Assembly: GCA_023621995.1 (NCBI GenBank)
Contig: JAMOAB010000005.1
Coordinates: forward strand, 97,190-161,189
Reading direction: 5' to 3'
DNA: 64,000 nt
Source: Bacillota bacterium
GTDB lineage: Bacteria; Bacillota; Clostridia; Caldicoprobacterales; Xylanivirgaceae
The notes beneath the pieces were generated by a model. It had not been told where the DNA came from. It did no database searches and worked only from the letters and a program-made list of their open reading frames with translations. This document shows, one piece after another, positions 39,435 through 49,328 of the stretch. Both the position numbers and the translations under genes were made by a program. The stretch's first letter is position 1. Every line of letters begins with the position of its first letter.

Positions 39435-39897
39435 GTTTTAACAACTCCTTTTATTTTAATAGGATGTTATAGGTATTTAGGTCCAATAACAAAAGTATTG
39501 GCCTATAAATTTGAATACTTTTATGGATAACTTTATTAATTTGCTTTTGATATAAATAGTTACTATCCATAATGTAAACAGAATTTCAATAATTGATAGT
39601 ATACCTGAATTGTAGTACATAGATGTTCCAAAGTATTGTCTTATCTTACATTTTAATATGATTTTTTTAAAAAAATAGTGCAAATATACAAATTTTCTTC
39701 TATGACTTCATTTACTGAACTATCTCAGCTTTAAACTTCAAGATATGTCTTCTACAAAATGTTTAGTCATATATAATAAATAAAAGTATGGGCTTAGAGG
39801 TCTTAATATGCATCACCTCGCTTCTTTAAAATTATATATGACCTTTTTCATCTGTTACGAGTAGATGAAAAAGTTGTTTTATGCTTTGCTGGATATA

Positions 39898-40344
39898 TCA
39901 ATGTTTGTCGTTATCATTCTTGAATATGATACATTTGTTGATTAAAAAACTTATAGTACCTGTAGTCATGGAAGCAATGATATTGACAATGTTTGCCCAC
40001 ATCCTAGGGGATAACCTATCAGGAGATAACATGGTAAGAGTGGACAGAATCCAGCCATTACCCAAAGCTGCTAAGAATAACACTAGTGCATATGCGATAT
40101 ATGTAGATTTTTTATCGTCTCTGTAGTCAAATGTCAGCCTCTTGTTCATGAAGTATCCATTTATTGAATATGCTATAAAGGATATTATCTTGAATAGGAA
40201 AAATACTTTTCCCTTATATATGCCTGTTATAGACATAAGCATATTTATTATACATATATCTATTATGACATTTATAGTTCCCACTGCACCGTATGTGATA
40301 TATTGGAAAATCCAATGGGATTTTATCTTCTCCTTAATGTGCAT
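39898..40344 (-). CDS. GtrA family membrane protein
   Basis: IFQYITYGAVGTINVIIDICIINML...YSINGYFMNKRLTFDYRD...SFLINKCIIFKND; 148 aa, four TM. Confidence 0.88.
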   Translation of the reverse strand: MHIKEKIKSHWIFQYITYGAVGTINVIIDICIINMLMSITGIYKGKVFFLFKIISFIAYSINGYFMNKRLTFDYRDDKKSTYIAYALVLFLAALGNGWILSTLTMLSPDRLSPRMWANIVNIIASMTTGTISFLINKCIIFKNDNDKH

Positions 40345-40387
40345 ATCAAAGCTCCATCTTCAGTATTATATTTAATAAATTATAGCC

Positions 40388-40468
40388 TATATTATAGCAT
40401 TAACTAAATGTTTGTAAAATATGAAACCTAGTTATATTATAGCATTAATCGAATATTTGTAAAATATG
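40388..40468 (-). promoter_or_regulatory. Two tandem near-identical sigma-A-type promoters (45-bp direct repeat) upstream of gtrA
   Basis: Minus strand TTTACA-N16-TATAAT at 40391-40418 and again at 40436-40463; flanking 36 bp nearly identical in both copies. Confidence 0.65.
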
Positions 40469-40546
40469 TTATTTAGTTCTTCTGTTGCAATTTGGATATC
40501 CTTCCAATACACTATATCTATTGGAAGATAAGGAGGTAATAAAATA

Positions 40547-41656
40547 ATGACAAAAGCAATTAGATTTATAGATCCTATAGATGGAGTTATGGTAAGTAAT
40601 GCTGCAGGTAAGCTACACAATGATTCCCTTAAAATTGAGGTTTCCCTAGATGCATACCCAGGTAGGCATATCTCGGTAAACGGTGTTCATACCATTTATA
40701 GAAATGGAGCTTACAGAGCCACCGTTAGCTTAAATTCATATAAAAATACACTTGAAGCAGTGGATACAGAGACAGGGGCGAAGGAGACGATTAGGGTCTA
40801 TTGGCTTAAAAACGCCGATAAAAAGTATAGATTGATGCTCGATGACAATATATGGTGTCTACAAGATATTGCAAGGAATGCCGACAGTTATAAATCCATA
40901 TTCGAAAACCCATATCTAGGATTTTTTAAGGATGTCCATGATCAATTTGGTACCAAAGTACATATGCATATCTACTATCAATGCCCTGAATTCGGTGGTT
41001 TCAACTTATCACAGATGCCAGATAAATATAGAGATGAATGGCAGACAAATTCAGATTGGCTACGTCTAACATTTCACGCTGATCAGAATCTGCCAGATAG
41101 ACCATATGTAAATGTTGGATATGATCAGATGAAGTACGAACATGAACGTGTGATTAGCGAAATTAAACGTTTTGCAGGTGAAGAGGTCTTAAGCCCAGTC
41201 ACCACAATACACTGGGCAGAAGTTACAAAAGAAGGATGCCACGCCCTTAAGGAACAAGGCGTCTGTGTGCTCACCGATCACGGTTTTCGCCTTCTTGATG
41301 ATGGAACATTTGGGGAGACTGAAGAAGATTATATTGTATATTATCTATCAGATGAGCAAGTGCAAACAGCTTTAACTTATGGCTTTTATAAAGATCATTC
41401 AGAAGACATTATCTTTTGTCCAGATGCTATAGTATTAAATTCTTATACCCCACAAGAAATACGTAAACTTTTAGACGCATCTTTGGACAACTACCCTAAA
41501 AAAAGTTATGTAGGGCTATTAATTCATGAACAATATTTTTATCCCCACTATGTTAACTATTTACCCGACTATAAAGAACGGGTTTTGGCAGGAGTAGAGT
41601 GGTGTATAGAACATAACTATGAATCTTCATTTGTTAAAGATTTTGTGTTTGAATAA
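40547..41656 (+). CDS. Uncharacterised protein (N-terminal beta domain; possibly NodB/polysaccharide-deacetylase-like barrel)
   Basis: Full-length 369 aa ORF with RBS AAGGAGG and downstream terminator; no family confidently recognised. Confidence 0.6.
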   Translation: MTKAIRFIDPIDGVMVSNAAGKLHNDSLKIEVSLDAYPGRHISVNGVHTIYRNGAYRATVSLNSYKNTLEAVDTETGAKETIRVYWLKNADKKYRLMLDDNIWCLQDIARNADSYKSIFENPYLGFFKDVHDQFGTKVHMHIYYQCPEFGGFNLSQMPDKYRDEWQTNSDWLRLTFHADQNLPDRPYVNVGYDQMKYEHERVISEIKRFAGEEVLSPVTTIHWAEVTKEGCHALKEQGVCVLTDHGFRLLDDGTFGETEEDYIVYYLSDEQVQTALTYGFYKDHSEDIIFCPDAIVLNSYTPQEIRKLLDASLDNYPKKSYVGLLIHEQYFYPHYVNYLPDYKERVLAGVEWCIEHNYESSFVKDFVFE

Positions 41657-41659
41657 ACT

Positions 41660-41691
41660 AAAAAAGCACTTCAGTTGGGGTGCTTTTTTGT
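41660..41691 (+). terminator. Intrinsic terminator
   Basis: AAAAAAGCACTTCAGTTGGGGTGCTTTTTTG just after the stop codon. Confidence 0.88.
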
Positions 41692-42070
41692 TTAATCAGA
41701 TGTACCAAGATATCCATATTAAAACATACTGGGCTACTCCTTATCTCCTATTCTCTCTATAGTAATTGGATCATTATCTTTCAGATATGCATAATTTATG
41801 CTCTTCTCCTCTGTCAATATGGAAGTATCTTTTCTGTCGATGGCCTCAGTTTACAACTATAGACTACTGGGAAGTAATTCCTTATAAATCTCCCCTCCCC
41901 GTGAGCATTTAGAGCTATAAGCTGGAAGTCTAGCTCTCTGCCTTTTCTAAAAATAAAAATCTCTACAAGCCTTTTCGAGACTTGTAGAGGTAAGACGTAG
42001 ACAGGAATTTATCGTCAATTTGCTCCTTAAAGTTAAACAAATCCATACCTATGTAATTGTATTTAGTTTT

Positions 42071-42694
42071 CTACATATTCTTCATTATAATACCTTCCAC
42101 AGTCTCAGATACATTTTCACACACATCACAACAATCTTCAAAGCACTGAAAAATCTGTGTCCAGACTATTATATCCATAGTGTCATTACGTTCTATATAA
42201 ATTGTCCTCATTGCCTCTACGTAGAGGGCATCTCCTTTTTCCTCCAAGTTATTTATCTCTACAATATAGTCGTGTATTTTAGTAGATTTCCTAAAGGATG
42301 AAAACTCCTCCATCATCATTTTCATCTTTTTACAACACTCGACTATTATGTCCATAAATTCAAGGGCTTCTGATCGTATTTCCTGTACATTATACATATA
42401 CAGCCGCATCAAAATATCTTCTATAGAATCTACCACATCATCCAGCTGTTGTGACAGTAGAATTATATCTTCCCTTTCTATAGGAGGCACAAATTCTTTA
42501 GCGAGATTTTTCATCATCTCGTGTGTCTCTTCATCTGCATCATGTTCTATCTTGTGGACCTCTACCATTTCATTGGAAAGATTTCCTACATCAAAATTTT
42601 CAAGTATACTTTGCAACCTTTCAGATATCTTACAGGCGTAATCTGTCATTCTTATAAACATTGCATAGTAATCATAACCTTTTCTCCGTCTCAT
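42071..42694 (-). CDS. DUF47 / PhoU-like phosphate transport regulator
   Basis: YAMFIRMTDYACKISERLQSILENFD...VHKIEHDADEETHEMMKNLAKEFVPPIEREDIILLSQQLDDVVDSIED; adjacent to pit. Confidence 0.92.
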   Translation of the reverse strand: MRRRKGYDYYAMFIRMTDYACKISERLQSILENFDVGNLSNEMVEVHKIEHDADEETHEMMKNLAKEFVPPIEREDIILLSQQLDDVVDSIEDILMRLYMYNVQEIRSEALEFMDIIVECCKKMKMMMEEFSSFRKSTKIHDYIVEINNLEEKGDALYVEAMRTIYIERNDTMDIIVWTQIFQCFEDCCDVCENVSETVEGIIMKNM

Positions 42695-42714
42695 TTGTAT
42701 CCTCCTCTTAATCT

Positions 42715-43767
42715 CTAAAATAACATCATAAAAAGTTTAGCCATTAAAAATCCAATCAAGCCACAACCTGGAAATGTCAATATCCAAGTCATGACCATAT
42801 CACCAACTAGGGACCAATTTACTGAAGATAGTCGCCTAGCCGAACCTACACCCATTATAGATGTAGTCTTGGTATGGGTGGTACTGACTGGCAAACCAAA
42901 CAATGAAGAAAAGAGTAAGCATAGAGCTGCTGCAAGATCAGCAGAAAATCCCTGATACTTTTCTAGTTTCACCATATCCATGCCTACCGCTTTAATTATT
43001 CTATAACCTCCCATGGATGTACCCAGACCCATAACGGCTGAACATAGAACCATTAGCCAAAATGGAATTTGAAAACTAGATACGCTACCTTGTCCCTTGG
43101 CAAGGAACATACCAAGCATAAATACTCCCATAAATTTTTGTCCATCCTGTGCCCCGTGCATAAAGGCCATTGCGGCACTACCAAATATCTGGGCACCTTT
43201 GAAGAAACCTACAGTCTTGCGCCTGTCCACATCTCTAAATATAAATTCTACAAGTTTTACAACTGCAAATCCCATACCAAAACCAAACAGTGTAGAAAAT
43301 ATGAGACCGTATATAACTTTAACCCATTCTGAGCCATTTATTCCTGCAAAGCTTCCTTGGAGTGCTATAGCTGCACCAGATATACCTGCTATAAGTGCAT
43401 GACTTTCACTCGTAGGTATCCCAAAATACCATGCCACAGTTGCCCATATGACTATTGCAAAGAGTGCAGCACATAATGCCACAAGTGCTGTATGGGGATC
43501 GCCACCGAAATCTACCATATTGTATATGGTCATGGCCACAGAACTGTTTATCATAGTCATGACCAATACGCCCAAAAAGTTGAATATGGCAGCTACTATT
43601 ATTGCCACCCGTGGACTCATAGATCGTGTAGAGACTGCTGTAGCAATTGCGTTTGGAGCATCGGTCCAACCATTTACAAGAATTACGCCTAAAGTAAGTA
43701 CAACAGTGACACCCAATGTAGGATTTGTCATAAGTTGGGCTATAAAATCTTCAAATAAAATAGTCAT
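42715..43767 (-). CDS. pit: Inorganic phosphate transporter, PiT family
   Basis: GWTDAPNAIATAVSTRSMSPRVAI...TSESHALIAGISGAAIA...FMHGAQDGQKFMG...GLPVSTTHTKTTSIMGVG. Confidence 0.95.
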   Translation of the reverse strand: MTILFEDFIAQLMTNPTLGVTVVLTLGVILVNGWTDAPNAIATAVSTRSMSPRVAIIVAAIFNFLGVLVMTMINSSVAMTIYNMVDFGGDPHTALVALCAALFAIVIWATVAWYFGIPTSESHALIAGISGAAIALQGSFAGINGSEWVKVIYGLIFSTLFGFGMGFAVVKLVEFIFRDVDRRKTVGFFKGAQIFGSAAMAFMHGAQDGQKFMGVFMLGMFLAKGQGSVSSFQIPFWLMVLCSAVMGLGTSMGGYRIIKAVGMDMVKLEKYQGFSADLAAALCLLFSSLFGLPVSTTHTKTTSIMGVGSARRLSSVNWSLVGDMVMTWILTFPGCGLIGFLMAKLFMMLF

Positions 43768-43885
43768 TTTTCACATCCTCTTTAACTTAAATTACCAAAT
43801 CCATGGCTATATCTTTATACTATAACCTTCTATTATCCAAAATTATAACCTCCAGTTTGTCTATTATTCCATCTGCTCTAGAGTT

Positions 43886-43938
43886 TTTGAGTTTCCCCAT
43901 CATTCTTTCGGAGTTCAAAAATAATGGGGAAACTCAAA
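43886..43938. other. Strong hairpin, function unknown
   Basis: TTTGAGTTTCCCCAT ... ATGGGGAAACTCAAA, 15-bp perfect inverted repeat with 23-nt loop; no adjacent T tract. Confidence 0.5.
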
Positions 43939-43967
43939 TATAACTTTCTTTATATATGGTTATCTTT

Positions 43968-44519
43968 TTACCATAAGTCATATTCCCTTACCTTATTTGA
44001 TACATATATTAGAATCCAAAGATTTATTATGCCATCTATAGTGAGGGAAATACCAATAAATCTGGTAAGTACCATACTTCCTACAAATGGATTAAATAGT
44101 AGCAATACACCAAATACTGTAGTCACAAGTGCAAGTATGAAACTTACTAGCCAATCGTCATATTGTAGTCTTTTTAGATCGATTGAAATTTGTAACCTTA
44201 GCACACTGTCAATTAGGATAACAATTCCTAGTACTACAGGCAGTGCAATAACCAAAGCATTTGGAGAGATCAACATAAAAATACCTATCAGAATATTTAA
44301 AATTCCATGTGCAAAGTCCAGTTGAAAAGGTGTGTCATATTCTATGTTTGAAAAATATCTTATAACCCTTCCAATGCCAAGCGCCAATATCAAAAGTCCA
44401 AACAGCTTACATATAACACGTATCGATATTTGTGGCCATATTATCAAAATAATACCTAGGACAATATAAAATATAGAAGAAACTATAAAACCTGCCTTAA
44501 ACTTTTTTAAATTTCTCAT
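43968..44519 (-). CDS. DUF308 / HdeD-like membrane protein
   Basis: 183 aa with six hydrophobic helices; GFIVSSIFYIVLGIILIIWPQIS...LILALVTTVFGVLLLFNPFVGSMVLTRFIGISLTIDGI. Confidence 0.8.
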   Translation of the reverse strand: MRNLKKFKAGFIVSSIFYIVLGIILIIWPQISIRVICKLFGLLILALGIGRVIRYFSNIEYDTPFQLDFAHGILNILIGIFMLISPNALVIALPVVLGIVILIDSVLRLQISIDLKRLQYDDWLVSFILALVTTVFGVLLLFNPFVGSMVLTRFIGISLTIDGIINLWILIYVSNKVREYDLW

Positions 44520-44642
44520 GTTTTAACCTCCTCTTTTTATTTTTGCCAAATACATTCATAAATCATTTGTATATAACAAGTATTCTACATATTTCAACAA
44601 AAACCTTCCCAGTTCTTGCCGTCACCTTGGTATTTATCAAAT

Positions 44643-44680
44643 AAATTTTAAAGGAGCTAAGTAGATAACCACCTAGCTCC
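44643..44680 (-). terminator. Intrinsic terminator of the Gfo/Idh gene
   Basis: Minus strand GGAGCTAGGTGG...TACTTAGCTCC then TTTAAAATTT. Confidence 0.6.
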
Positions 44681-44698
44681 TCATATTTACCATCTTAT

Positions 44699-45691
44699 TT
44701 ATTCAAATTTGTCAGCATGCTCCTGAATCTTTAATGTCTCCCTTGTTGCCCTGATTACAGTCTCAGTGTTTATATCAGTAGGCTTTCCGTTTAATTCATC
44801 TATGAATACACTTAAGCAGTCGCCAGTGTCTACATCTGGTGCCTTAATGATTTCACGTCCAGGTTTGCCATCAAGTGCAATTGTAATCTCGTCGGAAACG
44901 GCAGTAAATTCCATTACACCTTTAGTTCCCCAAATAGTAAATCTCCAATAGAAGGGAAGTGTGTAACCGGAAGAGTTAGGTGCAGCATACGATACATCGG
45001 CCATTAAGCCTGCACCGTTTGTAAGTTCAACCATAAACTGGGCACAGTCCTTAAATGTTGGAACCTCTGTTGCAAAGGCATTCCAACAACGTGCACCAAT
45101 AATCCTCTTAACTGTAAGCCCTGTGAGATATTCTATAAGGTCAATGCCATGGATAGCTATGTCGTTGATTGTACCGCCATGCTTGCCTTCTTCAAAGTAC
45201 CAGTTGGGCCTTGTTCCATACATGAGGGGATGTTGTCCACTAAAGAACAAGGCATGTATCTCACCTAACTTACCCTCTTGTATAAATTTACGTACTGGTT
45301 GTATACAATTGCTATACCTTAGGTCTAACATGCATCCAACCTTTAGATTATTTTCCTTTGCCAATCTCTCAATTTCATCGAGCTCTTCAAGGGAAGTACA
45401 TAGGGGCTTATCTGCATACACATGTTTACCGGCCTTCAAGGCAGCTATGGCTAAAGCACCACGTGCACCGTAATAATCACCAATTGCAACCACATGGATA
45501 TCCTTCTCATTTAACAAGTCTTCATAAGTATCATGGGTAAAGCGCACTCCCAGTTCTTCTTCGGCAGCAGCCCGTGCGTCTGCATCTGCTTCATAGGCTG
45601 CAACAATCTCCACATCTGGATTCTTCTCAGCAAGTTTATAAAGTGCATTTATGTGTCCATGTCTGAACCCAGCAAAAGCAAGTTTAATCAT
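44699..45691 (-). CDS. Gfo/Idh/MocA family oxidoreductase
   Basis: MIKLAFAGFRHGHINALYKLAEKNPDVEIVAAYEADADARAAAEEELGVRFTHDTYEDLL...VYADKPLCTSLEELDEIERLA; start at 45691 has AAGGAAGG at proper spacing. Confidence 0.88.
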   Translation of the reverse strand: MIKLAFAGFRHGHINALYKLAEKNPDVEIVAAYEADADARAAAEEELGVRFTHDTYEDLLNEKDIHVVAIGDYYGARGALAIAALKAGKHVYADKPLCTSLEELDEIERLAKENNLKVGCMLDLRYSNCIQPVRKFIQEGKLGEIHALFFSGQHPLMYGTRPNWYFEEGKHGGTINDIAIHGIDLIEYLTGLTVKRIIGARCWNAFATEVPTFKDCAQFMVELTNGAGLMADVSYAAPNSSGYTLPFYWRFTIWGTKGVMEFTAVSDEITIALDGKPGREIIKAPDVDTGDCLSVFIDELNGKPTDINTETVIRATRETLKIQEHADKFE

Positions 45692-45874
45692 AAAATTCAT
45701 CCTTCCTTGGTTTATAATAAAAATGTAAAATATTTGAATTTCAAAAAATAGCATTTACATATATATTATACAAATATACAGAAAATAACAAGAACAAATA
45801 TATGATTTTATATGCATTTATTTGAATTGATTTCATATAGAAGAGTTGCAACTTAAATTTTCAGTTACCTGTTC

Positions 45875-47457
45875 TCATCTTTCGGCTTGTGTGTTTTCTA
45901 CTCTATTTCTAAATTCGGCGAAAGTAATACCTTCACATTTTTTAAATTGCCTATAGAAATATTCTGAATGCTTATATCCAACCTTTTCTATTATTTCATA
46001 CACTTTGAATCTGCCTGTCATATACAATTCCTTAGCTTTCTCAATCCTCTTTGTGTTTATATACTGAGAAAAAAATACCCCTGTCTTTTCTTTAAATAGC
46101 TGACCTAGGTATGCATGGCTAACATAGAACTTATCTGCAATCTGAGATAATGTAATATCTTGGCAATAATTAGCATCTATATATTCTACAACATGCTCTA
46201 TTAAACTCTTAGTGCTTTGGGATTTCAGCTCTATAATATATCCATGGGTTTCCCTACTCATTTTCACTGCCCAATCTTTCATCTTGTTAATATCCCTGCA
46301 GACATCATCAATCTCATCCAACGCAGTATGGTCAAAGACCCTGTTTACATCTCCATTATACCTCTGTATGAGCACAGAAAGATCCCATACAATGCTAATT
46401 AACATTGACTTTAGAATGTCCTTGGTTATCTGATTAGATATAATATTTTCGATGAACTCATCTACTTGATTGTGTATAGACTCTTCATCCATCTCCTCTA
46501 CTGCCTTTATAAAATTGTCTTTATCCCACTTTAAATTCCATAGTTGTTCGCCCTTCTTAGCAAAATCATAATAGGAAATTACCCTCTTACCCTTATTTAA
46601 CACCCTACTCTCCAGTGATTGCAAGGCCTCTTGCCTAGCAATTTTAATATTGGAAGGTTCTGTCTTATAAGTCCCATATCCAATAGCCACTCTTAATCCC
46701 AGATCTTTTTCCAGGATACTACTTAGGGTTTCAAATTTCCTATCCAGAGGATATATGTCAGTATCATATGGCTCTTGTCTAAGTATTAATATGCCAAACA
46801 TTCCATTGATATCTTCATATACATACCCTAATCTATGCTGGCGTACAAAACTCTCTATAGTATTCCTAATTTGGTGTTTTGCTGACTCTTCATGTCTCTT
46901 ATCTTCGTCTACATCTACACTTATTAAAGCTATATTGTATATACCATGGGCAAGATCGATGTCATATCTTTTCAGATCTGTCTCCCTCTTTATACCGTCT
47001 ATATATCCACTTACAAATTCATATAGTAATTTATCTTTGAGTATCTCCCTCTTCCTTCTCTCCTCCTGTTGCAACTCTAATTTCATATCTAATTTATCCT
47101 TTATATCAATCAGTTGCTCCTCTAGTTCATTTGGCATAACAGGTTTTAGTAGATAGGCCTTTACGTTATATTCTATTGCCTTCCTTGCATACTCAAAGTC
47201 ATTATAGCCACTAATTATTATTATCTCAATGGAGTCATCATACTCTTTAACTTGCCTACACAATTCAATTCCATCCATGCCAGGCATTCTAACGTCGGTA
47301 ATCACAAGGTCGACTCGCTCATACTTTATCTTTTCCATGCATCCTTGCCATTGCTTGCAGTATCTATCACATTGAAATTATAGCTATTCCAGTCAACTAT
47401 CTTACAAAGCCCCTCACAAATGACAGGCTCATCATCTACAATAAGTACATTATACAT
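45875..47457 (-). pseudogene. YesN-like response regulator (receiver plus AraC HTH) split by a 1-nt frameshift; downstream ORF is 45875-47338, upstream fragment 47326-47457
   Basis: Upstream frame reads MYNVLIVDDEPVICEGLCKIVDWNSYNFNVIDTASNGKDAWKR*; downstream frame continues (M)EKIKYERVDLVITDVRMPGMDGIELCRQVKE... and ends in an AraC HTH. Junction GATGCA|TGGAAAAGATAAAG. Confidence 0.85.
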
Positions 47458-49276
47458 AGCTATCTTCTCCTTCATCAATCTGCATAGGAATTCTAACGAC
47501 GACTTTTGTACCTACATTTTTTAAACTATCTATTGTAATGCCATATTCTCTACCATAGTATAACACTAATCTTCTATTGATATTACTAAGTCCTATGCTT
47601 TCATGTTCATCGGAGTTTATTATAATGTTTTCTGCATTTTTTATACTAGACTGAATAGCCTTAAGCCTATGCTTTCCTATTCCTAATCCATTATCTTCCA
47701 CAGTTAACTCTAGATCATCTCCACAAGTTCTAGTTGCTATCTTTAAAAATCCTGTATCTTCTTTGAGTTCTAAACCATGATATATGGAATTTTCAACTAT
47801 AGGTTGTAGTATGAATCTAGGGATTAGCACATGGTAAAACCTCTCATCCACAGCTATCTCATAGCTGAGTTTATCTTTATATCTAAACTTTTGTACCTTT
47901 AAATAATCTAAGATAAGATGTAACTCATTTTCAAGAGGATATAGATCATCATCCCACTCTATACTCCTTCGCAATATATTTGAAAAACTTCTGACCACCT
48001 CACATGTCTCATAATCTCCCTTGGTCAAGAGACTCATGCTGATCGATTCCATTGTATTGAACAGAAAATGGGGGTTGATCTGACTCTGTAATGCCTTGAT
48101 CTCAGCCTTTCTCTTCTCAAGTTCTAAATCCTTAAGCCTGATTTCAGATATATATACTTCAGAGATTAATCTATCTAGCCACTCTAGTAGCTGTTTAAAC
48201 CTACGCGATAGCTCCCCAATCTCATCATTGTCACTGTAGGTTTTAAGTGTGTCTGCGTCAAATGTATTATCTTTCATTATCCTATTCATAGAGTCCGTAA
48301 GGATTCGCAGCCTACGTGTCATCTTATAGGAAAATATAAATAGGAATATAATTGTTATGCCTATGGTTATTAGACATATGATTATACTATGCATAACGGT
48401 CTTATTTATATCTCCAATTATAAAATCGGGAGATATGACTGATACCACTTTCCAACCTTCTAGATTGCCGTTGACATCCAATGCCTCTTCCAATTTCATA
48501 CATACATTACCACTAAATATCTTTCTCTTTTGGGGACATTCAATATTTAATACATCACCAATTTCATATGCATCATTCAATATATCATCTGCAGCCAATG
48601 TAAAGATATGGTTGCTCCCATCCAATAGGTATACCTTTTTGTTTTTTCCCTCTTCCATAATAAGATCATCTATATCCTTCAAGGAAATCTCAAGCTTTAA
48701 TACCGTGTCTCTTCTACTATTTGCTGTAGAAAGGAGCACTCTAGATATTGAAAAGACCTTGTTACCAGTATGGTCAATGTAGGGTAGGGAGACAACTTTA
48801 CTTCCCTTTGCCTCTATTGCGTCCCTATACCAATCTTGGCTAGCCACATTTTCATCTGCATAGAATAACATATTGCCATCTGGAACTATGGTATGGTTAG
48901 TGGTAAAAAATAGTATACGCACTGAATGGGGCATTTTCAATTGTAGCCTTGCCATAGAGTCTGAAATTACATCGGAATAGGCTCTTAGATAGTCAGACTC
49001 ACTCCTATATTCTCTACTTAACATATCTATGAGATGAGCTTCTGTTAGAATATCATCTGCTATCTTAAAATAGCTCCTAAATACATTGGAGATATTGTTA
49101 TCCATCTGCCTCAGTGTGATCTCATTGGTTTGGTTAATATGAGCCAGTACAATATCCTTAGTATTTTTAATTAAAAAACTGCCAATAATCGAAACGGGTA
49201 TTATAACCACAATCAAATATGATATTAGTAGTTTTTTATGCATCTTCATATCTCTTATACTAAAAAACTTTGACAT
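47450..49276 (-). CDS. YesM-like sensor histidine kinase
   Basis: Two TM segments with extracellular sensor, HAMP, LQSQINPHFLFNTMESISMSLL, C-terminal VEDNGLGIG; 608 aa. Stop overlaps the response-regulator ATG (ATGTATAA). Confidence 0.95.
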   Translation of the reverse strand: MSKFFSIRDMKMHKKLLISYLIVVIIPVSIIGSFLIKNTKDIVLAHINQTNEITLRQMDNNISNVFRSYFKIADDILTEAHLIDMLSREYRSESDYLRAYSDVISDSMARLQLKMPHSVRILFFTTNHTIVPDGNMLFYADENVASQDWYRDAIEAKGSKVVSLPYIDHTGNKVFSISRVLLSTANSRRDTVLKLEISLKDIDDLIMEEGKNKKVYLLDGSNHIFTLAADDILNDAYEIGDVLNIECPQKRKIFSGNVCMKLEEALDVNGNLEGWKVVSVISPDFIIGDINKTVMHSIIICLITIGITIIFLFIFSYKMTRRLRILTDSMNRIMKDNTFDADTLKTYSDNDEIGELSRRFKQLLEWLDRLISEVYISEIRLKDLELEKRKAEIKALQSQINPHFLFNTMESISMSLLTKGDYETCEVVRSFSNILRRSIEWDDDLYPLENELHLILDYLKVQKFRYKDKLSYEIAVDERFYHVLIPRFILQPIVENSIYHGLELKEDTGFLKIATRTCGDDLELTVEDNGLGIGKHRLKAIQSSIKNAENIIINSDEHESIGLSNINRRLVLYYGREYGITIDSLKNVGTKVVVRIPMQIDEGEDSYV

Positions 49277-49328
49277 AATTTAAGATATCCTCCCCCAATA
49301 GCTTACCATGCCTATTCCCCTTCTTTGC

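Noticed and set aside
39477-39683. 68-aa minus-strand ORF in the Gfo/Idh-gtrA gap
   Set aside because: No convincing RBS, AT-driven composition, no family resemblance.
39843-39873. CTTTTTCATCT/AGATGAAAAAG inverted repeat as terminator of gtrA
   Set aside because: No T tract in the direction of gtrA transcription; may be incidental in AT-rich DNA, so not called as a feature.
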